19,387 nucleotides of DNA, taken from positions 1 through 19,387 of the forward strand of contig CAZMZR010000067.1 in NCBI GenBank assembly GCA_964570855.1. The letters are read 5' to 3'. Below, one piece after another: positions 7,631-14,863 of this stretch. The position numbers and the translations under genes were made by a program. The number at the start of each line of letters is the position of its first letter. The first letter of the stretch is position 1. The notes under the pieces are model-generated. The model did not search any database, was not told the origin of the DNA, and was given only the letters and a program-made list of their open reading frames with translations. Origin of the DNA: JAFGPS01 sp964570855. GTDB lineage: Bacteria; Planctomycetota; Phycisphaerae; Sedimentisphaerales; Anaerobacaceae.

Positions 7631-8392
7631 TCAGGCCCTCATATAAAGGCCACCGTTGACGGCAATATATTCACCGGTGATAAAACCGGCCGCTTCGCTT
7701 GCCAGAAATAAAACCGCTTTGGCGATATCTTCGGCGGTGCCGTTCCTGCCAAGCGGGGTCTGACCGGCGACTTCTTTCCTGCGCCTCTCATCACTGAACC
7801 TCTGGTGGAAGCGCGTCTCAATAAAACCGGGCAGGACGCTGTTGACACGAATTCCATATTGTGCAAATTCCGTCGCCATAGCTATTGTCTCAGTTGCAAC
7901 TGCGGCCTTTGCACCGGCATACAATCCGGCGCCGTAACCGCCGCCGGTATGACCGGCAACCGAACCTATATTGACAATATTACCTTTACTTTTTTTCAGA
8001 TAAGGCAGCGCCGCTCTGGTAACCAAAAAAATACTGCGAACGTTCGTGGCGAAAATATCCTCGTGATAATCCAGAGTCGCAGCTTCAAGAGGCTCTCTTT
8101 TAATGAGCGAGCCGGCATTATTGACAAGAATATCTATACCCCCGGCCCAGCCGGCAAACTGCCCGACCATCTCTTCGACCTGCTTTTGGTCCCGCACATC
8201 GGCACAAAGCAGAATACCATCGCCGCCCTGCCTGACCTGTTCAAGAGTTTTTTCTGCACCTTCAGGCGTCTGGAAATAGTGTACGCCGACAAAACAGCCC
8301 TGTTTTCCGAACAGAATCGCTGTCGCCACACCGATTCCACTACTGGAGCCGGTCACCAAAACCTTCCTGCCTTTCAAATCTTCATAGGTCAT
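7631..8392 (-). CDS. Short-chain dehydrogenase/reductase (FabG-like)
   Basis: A classical SDR of 253 residues. It has the nucleotide-binding TGSSSGIG (14-21), NNAG (91-94), the tetrad Asn117, Ser144, Tyr158 and Lys162 (YAGAK), and the usual LPGFIETR after the active site. It should catalyse an NAD(P)-dependent oxidation or reduction of a carbonyl or hydroxyl group. FabG (3-oxoacyl-ACP reductase) is the closest general type, but no fatty-acid gene is nearby, so the substrate is open. Its start is 32 bases after the trxA stop on the same strand, so the two are probably co-transcribed. No clear ribosome site precedes the ATG at 8392, which suggests translation linked to trxA. Confidence 0.88.
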   Translation of the reverse strand: MTYEDLKGRKVLVTGSSSGIGVATAILFGKQGCFVGVHYFQTPEGAEKTLEQVRQGGDGILLCADVRDQKQVEEMVGQFAGWAGGIDILVNNAGSLIKREPLEAATLDYHEDIFATNVRSIFLVTRAALPYLKKSKGNIVNIGSVAGHTGGGYGAGLYAGAKAAVATETIAMATEFAQYGIRVNSVLPGFIETRFHQRFSDERRRKEVAGQTPLGRNGTAEDIAKAVLFLASEAAGFITGEYIAVNGGLYMRA

Positions 8393-8424
8393 TATATAGA
8401 AATGTAAAACAAGTTGTTTTTATT

Positions 8425-8751
8425 TCAGAGTAATTCGTCAATCGCCGCAGAAATATCTTTTTTACTGGTTAAACCGACCCATTTCTTTTCCACCTGGCCG
8501 TTCTTGAATAAAATGATGGTCGGTATCGCACTTATGCCAAACTCCATAGCGCTGTCGCGAGCTTCGTCGGTATCGACCTTGCAGAATTTTGCTTTACCTG
8601 CGTATTCATTTGCGATTTCCTCGATGATGGGACCTATCATTCTGCACGGCCCGCACCATTCCGCCCCGAAATCAACCAGCACCGGCACATCAGAATTATG
8701 TACAGTGTTGTCAAACATAGCATCCGTCAATTCAATCACATTGCCTGCCAT
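8425..8751 (-). CDS. trxA: Thioredoxin
   Basis: A 108-residue thioredoxin with the WCGPC redox site (DFGAEWCGPCRM), the cis-proline segment SAIPTI, and the K-x-G turn (FKNGQ) all in place. It is the cytoplasmic dithiol donor for reductases such as ribonucleotide reductase, recharged by the TrxB encoded just upstream. The start is the ATG at 8751: AAAGGA (8764-8759) lies seven bases before it. A TTG two codons earlier (8757) is only one base from that site and is not credible. A strong promoter lies at 8824-8852, so trxA can be expressed separately from trxB. Confidence 0.96.
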   Translation of the reverse strand: MAGNVIELTDAMFDNTVHNSDVPVLVDFGAEWCGPCRMIGPIIEEIANEYAGKAKFCKVDTDEARDSAMEFGISAIPTIILFKNGQVEKKWVGLTSKKDISAAIDELL

Positions 8752-8823
8752 AATCAAATCCTTTCAACGAATATTCTGCACGGAACTTTCGCTCCGGCTG
8801 TCATATAGTTCCATTCGGCCGCT

Positions 8824-8852
8824 ATAATACTCGAATTACTCGAGCACGTCAA
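8824..8852 (-). promoter_or_regulatory. Promoter of trxA with an inverted repeat between the -35 and -10 boxes
   Basis: On the minus strand TTGACG (8852-8847) and TATTAT (8829-8824) are 17 bases apart. The spacer contains an inverted repeat: CTCGA (8830-8834) and TCGAG (8840-8844) five bases apart. Being centred between the boxes, it could be an operator for a repressor or for a MerR-type activator, but no regulator is encoded beside it. Confidence 0.6.
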
Positions 8853-8862
8853 CGAAACATGC

Positions 8863-8913
8863 CTAAAAAACCGATAAGCAGCACGAAACATTTCTTTTTT
8901 TTCGGTATTTTAG
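8863..8913 (-). terminator. Likely terminator after trxB
   Basis: On the minus strand, right after the trxB stop, CTAAAATACCGA (8913-8902) pairs with TCGGTTTTTTAG (8874-8863) at 11 of 12 positions. The right arm holds a run of six T. The loop is long (27 bases), so efficiency is uncertain, but it sits between the trxB end and the trxA promoter. Confidence 0.45.
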
Positions 8914-8914
8914 C

Positions 8915-9904
8915 TTACCACCCTCCCGGCCCAGGCATATCACCTACCGATTTGTTCCACCAGTTCGGGTCGCGGAAATATTGTTTGAGCATCATAGCGG
9001 CGACGACTCCGTCGCCTGCGGCCGTAGCCAACTGCATAGCAGCACCTATCCTGCAATCGCCGGCGACAAACACGCCCGGAACAGAAGTGCGAAGGTATGC
9101 ACAATCGCACCTGATAAATCCCCCGTCGGTCAGTTCCACAAAACCTTTCAAAAAATCTGTGTTCGGCTCCATGCCGACAAATATGAATACTCCATCGCAG
9201 GGATAATCCTCCTGCTCATTGTTTTTAACGTTTTTAAGTTTGACCGACTCGACCTTATTTTCCCCTTCGATGGCGGTTGCTATTGTGCTGTACTTGATAA
9301 TCAGATTCGAGCTCGGCTCTTTGGCTTTTTCCACAAGCTCCTCGAACAGGATTTTCGACGCCCTGAATTCGTCCCTGCGGTGAATCATCGTCACCTTCTC
9401 GGCGAATTTGGTCAGGTGCAGGGTTTCCTCCACGGCGGTATTGCCGCCCCCGACGGCGACGACATGTTTGCCCTTAAAAAACGGTGCATCGCATGTGCCG
9501 CAGTAGCTGACGCCCGAACCGCGAAACTTATCCTCGCCCTGAACGCCGAGTTTGCGATAGTCACTGCCGGGAGTCAGAATAACGGCCCTTGCGGTGTATT
9601 TTCCCTTGTCGCAATAAACGGCGATATTCGAATCCTTTTGTTTTTCCAGCGAGGTCACTTCGCAGCCGTTTTTAATTTCGGCGCCGAAATTTTCGACCTG
9701 CTTCTGCATTTGTGCAATCAGGCCGGGGCCGTCGATGCGCTCGATGCCGGGATAGTTTTCGATCCTTTCGGTATTATTAATTTGTCCGCCCGGCATGAAC
9801 TTTTCAAGGACGATGGTTTTGAGCCTGTCACGGGAGGTATAAAGGGCAGCCGCAAGCCCCGCCGGTCCGGCCCCGATAATAATGCAATCATAAACATCAG
9901 ACAT
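8915..9904 (-). CDS. trxB: Thioredoxin reductase (NADPH, FAD)
   Basis: Bacterial low-molecular-weight thioredoxin reductase, 329 residues. Features in order: FAD-binding GAGPAG (11-16); the redox pair Cys135/Cys138 in SYCGTCDAPFF; the NADPH-binding GGGNTAVEE (152-160) with HRRDEFR (175-181); and the C-terminal FAD motif VAGDCR with MQLATAAGDG. It moves electrons from NADPH through FAD to thioredoxin, here TrxA encoded next door. The start is the ATG at 9904, because AGGAG lies six bases upstream (9915-9911) and the FAD motif begins at the usual distance. The frame stays open for 38 more codons upstream, but these overlap the preceding gene. The CGTC active site replaces the commoner CATC and should work. 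It is 47 bases downstream of the peptidase-like gene. Confidence 0.96.
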   Translation of the reverse strand: MSDVYDCIIIGAGPAGLAAALYTSRDRLKTIVLEKFMPGGQINNTERIENYPGIERIDGPGLIAQMQKQVENFGAEIKNGCEVTSLEKQKDSNIAVYCDKGKYTARAVILTPGSDYRKLGVQGEDKFRGSGVSYCGTCDAPFFKGKHVVAVGGGNTAVEETLHLTKFAEKVTMIHRRDEFRASKILFEELVEKAKEPSSNLIIKYSTIATAIEGENKVESVKLKNVKNNEQEDYPCDGVFIFVGMEPNTDFLKGFVELTDGGFIRCDCAYLRTSVPGVFVAGDCRIGAAMQLATAAGDGVVAAMMLKQYFRDPNWWNKSVGDMPGPGGW

Positions 9905-9951
9905 AAGGTGCTCCTGTATCGAATTCCAATATAAAAGACGAACGAATGATT

Positions 9952-11004
9952 TTAACTGATTCCAGGGCTTTTGCCGGCCTCTTTCTGGAATACTATTTTC
10001 ATTTTTTCGATCACCCATTCGGTTTTAACCGGCTTGGTTCCCTGCACCATGAGAACAAAATTCTCGGCGAGTATTTCGTCCGGGTGAATAACGAAATCCG
10101 TATTCAAGCCGATTTTATCGTAGTAATCCGGAACATCCTCCAATTCCAACAGCACAGGTTCGCCGTTATCGTCACGCTTGTATCGCCATTTATCACCGGT
10201 TTTTTCCACCGCAAGCAGATTTACCCTCAAATAGAAAAAGAACTCGCCTCCCATAGTGACATCGTATTTTTCAGAATAAGAATACAGAATCGGGACGACC
10301 TGGATAACACCATCTTCGTACTTTACTTCAACGTAGTGGTCGTTCCTGAATCCGTCGGGATTTGTTATTTTTATTTCGCGAATTTTTTCCGGCAGCTCGA
10401 TGTCGTTGCAATTGTTAAAATTTATCACTTCATACAAAGCCTCTTTCAGCTTCGAGTTGTTTGTCGATATAATGTGAAAGAGCTCGTGGATTAGCACTTT
10501 TTCCAGATCGACGTTTATCGCGGTCAACGCACCCTGGGGCAGTATAATCGCATTCGGCCTGCAGTAGGAGGCCCCACCTTCTTCCCAGCCCGTTGTTTTT
10601 ACCAGTAATATTTTCGGCGGTAGATTCAATTTCAGACTTTTAATCCGGTTCGCTATAGATTCAACCATGCCATTGATACGGTCTTTTTCACCGGCGGTCC
10701 AAGGCAGGACCTGCTCTGCAATAAACTTGAGGTATTCTTCTTGCGATACGGATTTGTCCGTCTTCATTCTCGCCGAGCGGTCGAACGGGCTAAGATTTTT
10801 AATAAAATCGTCTTTTGTCGTCAGGCGTTCCTTTGCTTGCTGCGGCCCCGCAAAAACCAATGCCGTGCCTTTTTGTAATTCTATGACCGATTCGGATGCG
10901 CCGGTATTTTCGTTCGTCTGGGCCGTACAGAAAGTCCCGATAGGAAGGGACATTGCAATCGCAACAACGGCAAACAGCATATATTTATTTTTATCAAGTC
11001 CCAT
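9952..11004 (-). CDS. Exported HExxH metallopeptidase-like protein, unnamed family
   Basis: A 350-residue protein with a signal peptide (basic DKNK, hydrophobic about 9-23, possible cut near the TAQ segment). It has a zinc-protease motif HELFH (173-177) preceded by LEKVLI, as in the active helix of gluzincins. The later segment HPDEILAENF (307-316) offers Glu310 or Glu314 as the third zinc ligand. The rest is unrecognised. Probable role: a periplasmic or secreted zinc peptidase, substrate unknown. Start: the ATG at 11004 with AAAGGGG five bases upstream; an in-frame TTG 33 bases earlier lacks support. It lies 53 bases after rmuC and 47 before trxB, so it appears to be the middle gene of a three-gene transcript. 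Why an exported protease is there is not evident. Confidence 0.7.
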   Translation of the reverse strand: MGLDKNKYMLFAVVAIAMSLPIGTFCTAQTNENTGASESVIELQKGTALVFAGPQQAKERLTTKDDFIKNLSPFDRSARMKTDKSVSQEEYLKFIAEQVLPWTAGEKDRINGMVESIANRIKSLKLNLPPKILLVKTTGWEEGGASYCRPNAIILPQGALTAINVDLEKVLIHELFHIISTNNSKLKEALYEVINFNNCNDIELPEKIREIKITNPDGFRNDHYVEVKYEDGVIQVVPILYSYSEKYDVTMGGEFFFYLRVNLLAVEKTGDKWRYKRDDNGEPVLLELEDVPDYYDKIGLNTDFVIHPDEILAENFVLMVQGTKPVKTEWVIEKMKIVFQKEAGKSPGIS

Positions 11005-11057
11005 TTTTCCCCTTTCGTTATCTCGATATCCCGGCAAAACCTCATCATAAATTATTT

Positions 11058-12086
11058 TTATGAATCATTTGTTTCCTCGGTTTGAATCTGGTCGAGCTGC
11101 ATTCCGAATCGGTCCAGCTTTTTCTGTCCTTCATCGTACTGGCTGTAGGCGTTCCGCAGATGCTTGCCGAGAATATCCCATGTCCCGCCGAAATCGGAAA
11201 AGGAGGCGTTAAGCCTTTTTAGATTCTGGCGAATTTCAGCGGCCTGTTTTTCAATCTGCAGCCCGTGAAGGCCCATCGCCACCGTCATCAGATATGCATA
11301 CAAGAGGTTCGGCGAAACCGGAATTACCTTTTTATCGAAGCAATACTGTAAAATATCCTGCGTCTCGCCGGCATATTTAACAATCGTTTCATAATAGATA
11401 TTTTCAGCCGGTACGTACATTATTGCAAAATCCAACGTCCCCTCGGCCGGCCGTATATAATCACCGGCGATTTTGTCGATATGAGTCATACAATCCTTGA
11501 TAAACTGTCTGCGAAGCTTCGGTTTTTCTTCCTCGGTTTCAGCCTTAACTATTTTCTCGAAGCTCGGCAGTGGAAATTTTGCATCGACGGAGACTGAAAA
11601 GCCGGGCATTTGTATCAGCGCATCGACTGTTTTGCCGTCCTTGAATGTGTACTGGAGTTTGTAGCTGTCTTTCGGCAGGATTTGCGAGAGAAGATTTTCG
11701 AGCGACCATTCACCCATCTGGCCGCGGAGCTTGGGTGAGCTGAGAATATCCTGGAGCCGCCTGACTTCGCTTCCAATCTGCATCATTTGCTTATTCGTGC
11801 CCTGCAGTTCGCCGATTTGCTTATTGAGCCGGCCGAGAACTTCCTGGCTGGCCTGCATACCTCGACTGATATTGGTTTGGCCGTCCAGCAATGATTTTTG
11901 CAGTTTCTCTTTGGTGTCTTCCTGAGTTGTCTTCAATGCATCCAACTGCTGCTGTAAAAGGCTCATCGAAGCCTGATGGCCGGCCATCTTCTGAGCATTG
12001 GCGGAATTGGAAACAATAAGCCAAACCAAAAGACCCAACACAACCAGAACCAAAACAATAACTACAACGGCAAAAATAGTCTCCAT
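11058..12086 (-). CDS. rmuC: DNA recombination protein RmuC homologue
   Basis: RmuC proteins are membrane-anchored and carry a predicted nuclease-fold domain; in E. coli loss of RmuC raises inversion at short inverted repeats. Here a membrane helix (4-26) is followed by a Gln-rich coiled coil (about 37-115). The RmuC core follows, with RGQMGEWSLENLL (121-133), VDALI (154-158) and VDAKFPL (167-173), and later YAYLMTVAMGL. At 342 residues it is shorter than the E. coli protein, as in many phyla. The ATG at 12086 is chosen because AAAGGA lies seven bases upstream and it puts the anchor helix at the N-terminus; the frame extends 21 codons further without a ribosome site. First gene of the minus-strand run that ends with recJ. 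Confidence 0.9.
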   Translation of the reverse strand: METIFAVVVIVLVLVVLGLLVWLIVSNSANAQKMAGHQASMSLLQQQLDALKTTQEDTKEKLQKSLLDGQTNISRGMQASQEVLGRLNKQIGELQGTNKQMMQIGSEVRRLQDILSSPKLRGQMGEWSLENLLSQILPKDSYKLQYTFKDGKTVDALIQMPGFSVSVDAKFPLPSFEKIVKAETEEEKPKLRRQFIKDCMTHIDKIAGDYIRPAEGTLDFAIMYVPAENIYYETIVKYAGETQDILQYCFDKKVIPVSPNLLYAYLMTVAMGLHGLQIEKQAAEIRQNLKRLNASFSDFGGTWDILGKHLRNAYSQYDEGQKKLDRFGMQLDQIQTEETNDS

Positions 12087-12185
12087 ATGATCATCCTTTA
12101 TCAAGACCCAATGATTATAGACTCTGCAGGGTCGTTCGTCAAAGAACAATAGCAGTTACCCGAACAGTATTAAAAAAGCATTGAT

Positions 12186-12214
12186 AAATTAGCGGAACCT
12201 TTGTATTGTTCCAA
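12186..12214 (-). promoter_or_regulatory. Candidate promoter of rmuC with inverted repeat
   Basis: On the minus strand TTGGAA (12214-12209) and TAATTT (12191-12186) have a 17-base spacer. GGAAC (12194-12198) and GTTCC (12208-12212) form an inverted repeat with nine bases between, overlapping the -35 box. This could be an operator; the regulator is unknown. Confidence 0.35.
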
Positions 12215-12293
12215 CTGTAAAACTGTAAAAGCAAGCCGTACTTAGGGAGAAACTGACTGAAATCACAGCCCTAAAATTTATAAAGAATTTATT

Positions 12294-13172
12294 ATGAACT
12301 TGTTAGACGCTATCAAAAATAAAGAGGTTTTCCTGCTCGACGGGGCAATAGGGACCGAGTTAGACAAACGCGGCATTATGGGCCGGGCGGGTAATAATCT
12401 CGATAATCCGGAGATCGTTCTTGAAATACAGCGGGAATACGCAAGCTGCGGCTGCGATGCACTGACCGCAAATACCCTAACGATGAACCGCATATATATC
12501 GAAAAACACAACCTGAATATTTCGGTACGGGATGTCAACAAAGCCGGCGTCGAACTGGCAAAAAAAGCCGCCGACCAGGGGCAATATGTACTGGGAAATT
12601 TAAGTTCGACCGGCCAACTGCTCGAACCATACGGCACTTTTACAGAAACGCAGTTTTACGATGCATTCAAAGAGCAGGCCCAAATCCTGGCCGAAGCCGG
12701 TGCGGACGGTTTTTTAATCGAGACCGTATTCGACCTGCGCGAAGCAATGTGTGCCCTCAAAGCGTGCAAAGAGAATTTCTCGCTGCCGACAATTGTCTCG
12801 ATAGCATTCGATACCGAGCAAAAAGGCAGTAGAACGATAATGGGCGATTCGGCCGAACAGTGCGCAAAAAAACTGACAGATGCCGGTGCGGATGTTGTCG
12901 GGGCAAACTGCGGCAGTCTCGATCCGTCTCAGATAGCGGTCGTAATCTCTATTTTAAGGGCCGCGACGTCACTTCCCCTGCTTGCGCAGCCGAATGCCGG
13001 CAAGCCCAAACTGGTTGGAGATAAAACAATATTCGAAATGTCACCGGCATCGTTCGCAGCAGGTATTTCAGAGTGCATAAACGCCGGTGCAAACATCGTG
13101 GGTGGCTGCTGTGGAACAGCTCCCGAACACATTAAAACAGTATCCGAGATGCTGAGAAAACGAGAAGTTTAA
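12294..13172 (+). CDS. Homocysteine S-methyltransferase domain protein (stand-alone MetH N-terminal-type module)
   Basis: A 292-residue TIM-barrel protein of the Pfam S-methyl_trans family, which methylates homocysteine to methionine. It begins with LLDGAIGTELDKRG (14-27). The zinc-binding cysteines are present: Cys206 in VGANCGS and Cys272/Cys273 in GGCCGT. It matches the first domain of cobalamin-dependent MetH but lacks the folate, cobalamin and activation domains. It could work with separate B12 and folate proteins encoded elsewhere, or use another methyl donor such as S-methylmethionine or betaine. Methyl donor not decidable from sequence. A weak AAAG precedes the ATG. The ASCH gene follows after 7 bases, so the pair is an operon, divergent from rmuC. 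Confidence 0.88.
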   Translation: MNLLDAIKNKEVFLLDGAIGTELDKRGIMGRAGNNLDNPEIVLEIQREYASCGCDALTANTLTMNRIYIEKHNLNISVRDVNKAGVELAKKAADQGQYVLGNLSSTGQLLEPYGTFTETQFYDAFKEQAQILAEAGADGFLIETVFDLREAMCALKACKENFSLPTIVSIAFDTEQKGSRTIMGDSAEQCAKKLTDAGADVVGANCGSLDPSQIAVVISILRAATSLPLLAQPNAGKPKLVGDKTIFEMSPASFAAGISECINAGANIVGGCCGTAPEHIKTVSEMLRKREV

Positions 13173-13179
13173 TACAAAT

Positions 13180-13620
13180 ATGACAAACTACCATCTGGTC
13201 ATTCTGAAACAGTCTTATTTAAATGCAATTCTCGAAGGTCGGAAAAAAATCGAATTGCGACTGACTAAGACAAGACATCACGGTTTCGGGCGGGTTTTCG
13301 CCGGCGACAAATTATATATAAAGGAAAGTTCCGGGCCGGTTTGCGCAACAGCTACGGTCGAAGCGGTCAAAAATTATGAATACCTGACGCCGGAAAAAAT
13401 TCTCGAAATAAAGAACAAATATAACCACGACATCGGCGGCGGTGACGAATACTGGCAAAGTAAAATGGAATCCAGATTCGGATTCTTAGTCTGGCTTAAA
13501 GACATCAAAACAATTGAGCCTGTGCGAATCACGAAAAAGGACTGGCGGGCGTGGGTGGTCCTGTCCGAGAAAGAGAACTACGGCCTGCTAAAGTCACAAA
13601 CTAAAAACAACAAAAAATAA
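13180..13620 (+). CDS. ASCH-domain protein
   Basis: A 146-residue protein with an ASCH (PUA-like) fold. It shows the family motif GxKxxExR as GRKKIELR (20-27), the following GDKLYIKE (42-49), and an alternating beta-strand pattern to about residue 125. ASCH proteins are thought to bind RNA, and some members are amidohydrolases or nucleases acting on modified nucleosides. The basic Lys-rich tail (SQTKNNKK) fits nucleic-acid contact. It starts 7 bases after the methyltransferase gene and is probably co-transcribed. The biochemical role is unknown. Confidence 0.75.
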   Translation: MTNYHLVILKQSYLNAILEGRKKIELRLTKTRHHGFGRVFAGDKLYIKESSGPVCATATVEAVKNYEYLTPEKILEIKNKYNHDIGGGDEYWQSKMESRFGFLVWLKDIKTIEPVRITKKDWRAWVVLSEKENYGLLKSQTKNNKK

Positions 13621-13866
13621 GCCCCTTTATAACAAGCCCAATTCGGGGCAATAAACTCTCCTTCCGGCCCGTCTATACCTTTATACAGCGGTAATAATAC
13701 AATAAACGGCAATCAGTATGAGCATATATCTTACATTTCGTAATTTTCCAAAGAATTTCCCTGCAAGGTGTAACCTTTGCCTTTCGGCTTCCACTATCCT
13801 GTTGAAGGGCCCAGGAGTAGAGCCCATAAATCAAGATGATTCGATGCTTATTGAAAGGAGCCGAAA

Positions 13867-14655
13867 ATGAAAAAGAAACAATACAAAGCAGCGGTTATTC
13901 TAATCGGATTTGTAGTTTTCCTTCTGGCTGGAGATGTTATGGCAGCTCGTATGGATACCGAGAAGGAACAGCAAATTCCACAAGAGTACGGCCAAAGACA
14001 GCGTTTACATCGGGGTTTAGGATATGGTTCCGTTGATGGGCCTGAATTCGACCCCAATTCAGAACGTCCCTACCAAAGACGGGGCCAGCAAGAGCGCCTT
14101 GGCCGAGGCCGTGAAGATGGTCGTGGAATTGGCCCGGATGCGGAACGAGGTATAGGTCAAAGACAAGGCCCTCGCCAGGGTTTAGGCCGGGGACGTGAAC
14201 AGGGACACAGAAACACTCCGGAAGGACAACAGAATATTCGCCAAAGGCGCGGCTTACGAGAGGATATTGATCAAGGTCGAGGATCCGGTCGCAATGCAAG
14301 AGAAGGTCGCGGCCAAAGGCGCGGTTTACGCCAGAATACCTGCCGTTGTCCGGTATGTGATTCTGAATTAAGACTTCATAAAGTAGAGAGTTTCGGTCAA
14401 AAACGCAGCTTACGTCAGGACATGGAACGAGGCCGTGAAGGAAAACGCGGAATCGACTCGGAAAGACGCCAGGGGCCCCGTCAAAGACGCGGCTTAGGTC
14501 AGGACATGGAACAAGGCCGTGAAGGAAAACGCGGAATCGACTCGGAAAGACGCCAGGGGCCCCGTCAAAGACGCGGCTTACGTCAGGGCTTTAGACGCGG
14601 CCCTGTCGGTGAGCAGGAATACCCACCGGAAGTAGAACCTGATATCGAGAACTAA
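13867..14655 (+). CDS. Exported Arg/Gly/Gln-rich repeat protein with CxCxxC patch
   Basis: I recognise no family. A signal peptide (MKKKQYK, hydrophobic 8-22, cut near VMAA) is followed by about 235 low-complexity residues dominated by Arg, Gly, Gln, Glu and Asp. The recurring element is of the type Q-R-R-G-L-R/G-Q-D-(M/I)-E/D-(Q/R)-G-R. Two copies of a 28-residue unit at about 184-239 are nearly identical. The only ordered-looking island is NTCRCPVCDSELRLH (157-171), with Cys159, Cys161 and Cys164, which could bind a metal or form disulfides. The mature protein is strongly basic and probably disordered. GAAAGGAG lies just before the ATG; the leader ATTGAAAGGA(G/A)CCGAA is shared with the methyltransferase gene at 16570. 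It is upstream of and same-strand with the ECF sigma operon, separated by a strong hairpin. A binding role for polyanions, metals or surfaces is speculation. Confidence 0.75.
   Translation: MKKKQYKAAVILIGFVVFLLAGDVMAARMDTEKEQQIPQEYGQRQRLHRGLGYGSVDGPEFDPNSERPYQRRGQQERLGRGREDGRGIGPDAERGIGQRQGPRQGLGRGREQGHRNTPEGQQNIRQRRGLREDIDQGRGSGRNAREGRGQRRGLRQNTCRCPVCDSELRLHKVESFGQKRSLRQDMERGREGKRGIDSERRQGPRQRRGLGQDMEQGREGKRGIDSERRQGPRQRRGLRQGFRRGPVGEQEYPPEVEPDIEN
14416..14583 (+). repeat. Two tandem copies of an 84-bp unit inside the RG-rich gene
   Basis: The units 14416-14499 and 14500-14583 differ at only two positions that I can find (CGA versus CAA early in the unit; GGT versus CGT at the end). They encode 28 residues each, so the frame is kept. 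Older, more diverged copies of the same theme fill the preceding part of the gene, so this is the most recent duplication in an expanding array. Confidence 0.9.
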
Positions 14656-14677
14656 GACAATGTAATTACAGAGCAAC

Positions 14678-14707
14678 GCCCCACCGGCTAGGCAATAACG
14701 GTGGGGC
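14678..14707 (+). terminator. Strong hairpin between the RG-rich gene and the ECF operon
   Basis: GCCCCACCG (14678-14686) pairs perfectly with CGGTGGGGC (14699-14707) across a 12-base loop, 22 bases after the stop codon. No T-run follows, so it may pause or stabilise the upstream message rather than act as a classical intrinsic terminator. Confidence 0.5.
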
Positions 14708-14863
14708 CTGCCCGATTTAAAAAATGAACATTTCAATGAATATGTAACTGAAATCGGTTAATCTTAAATGGCCATATTTACAATAAATAAAAGTTTTGTT
14801 ATAAGCCCGGAATGGACTTTTGTTTTATATTTGACGGGAATCTTATCTGAAAAGGTAAAATTG

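Noticed and set aside
8981..9934. 317-codon open frame on the plus strand
   Set aside because: Lies antisense to the unmistakable trxB gene; its translation is a Cys/Phe-rich mirror without a domain.
13621..13649. GCCCC…GGGGC as a terminator after the ASCH gene
   Set aside because: Only a 5-bp stem with a 19-base loop and no T-run; not convincing.
14416..14583. CRISPR-like array
   Set aside because: The repeats are adjacent coding units without spacers, inside a protein-coding frame.
14768..14863. N-terminal extension of the ECF sigma factor
   Set aside because: The 32 extra codons lack a ribosome site and family similarity; the ATG at 14864 has both a site and the normal length.
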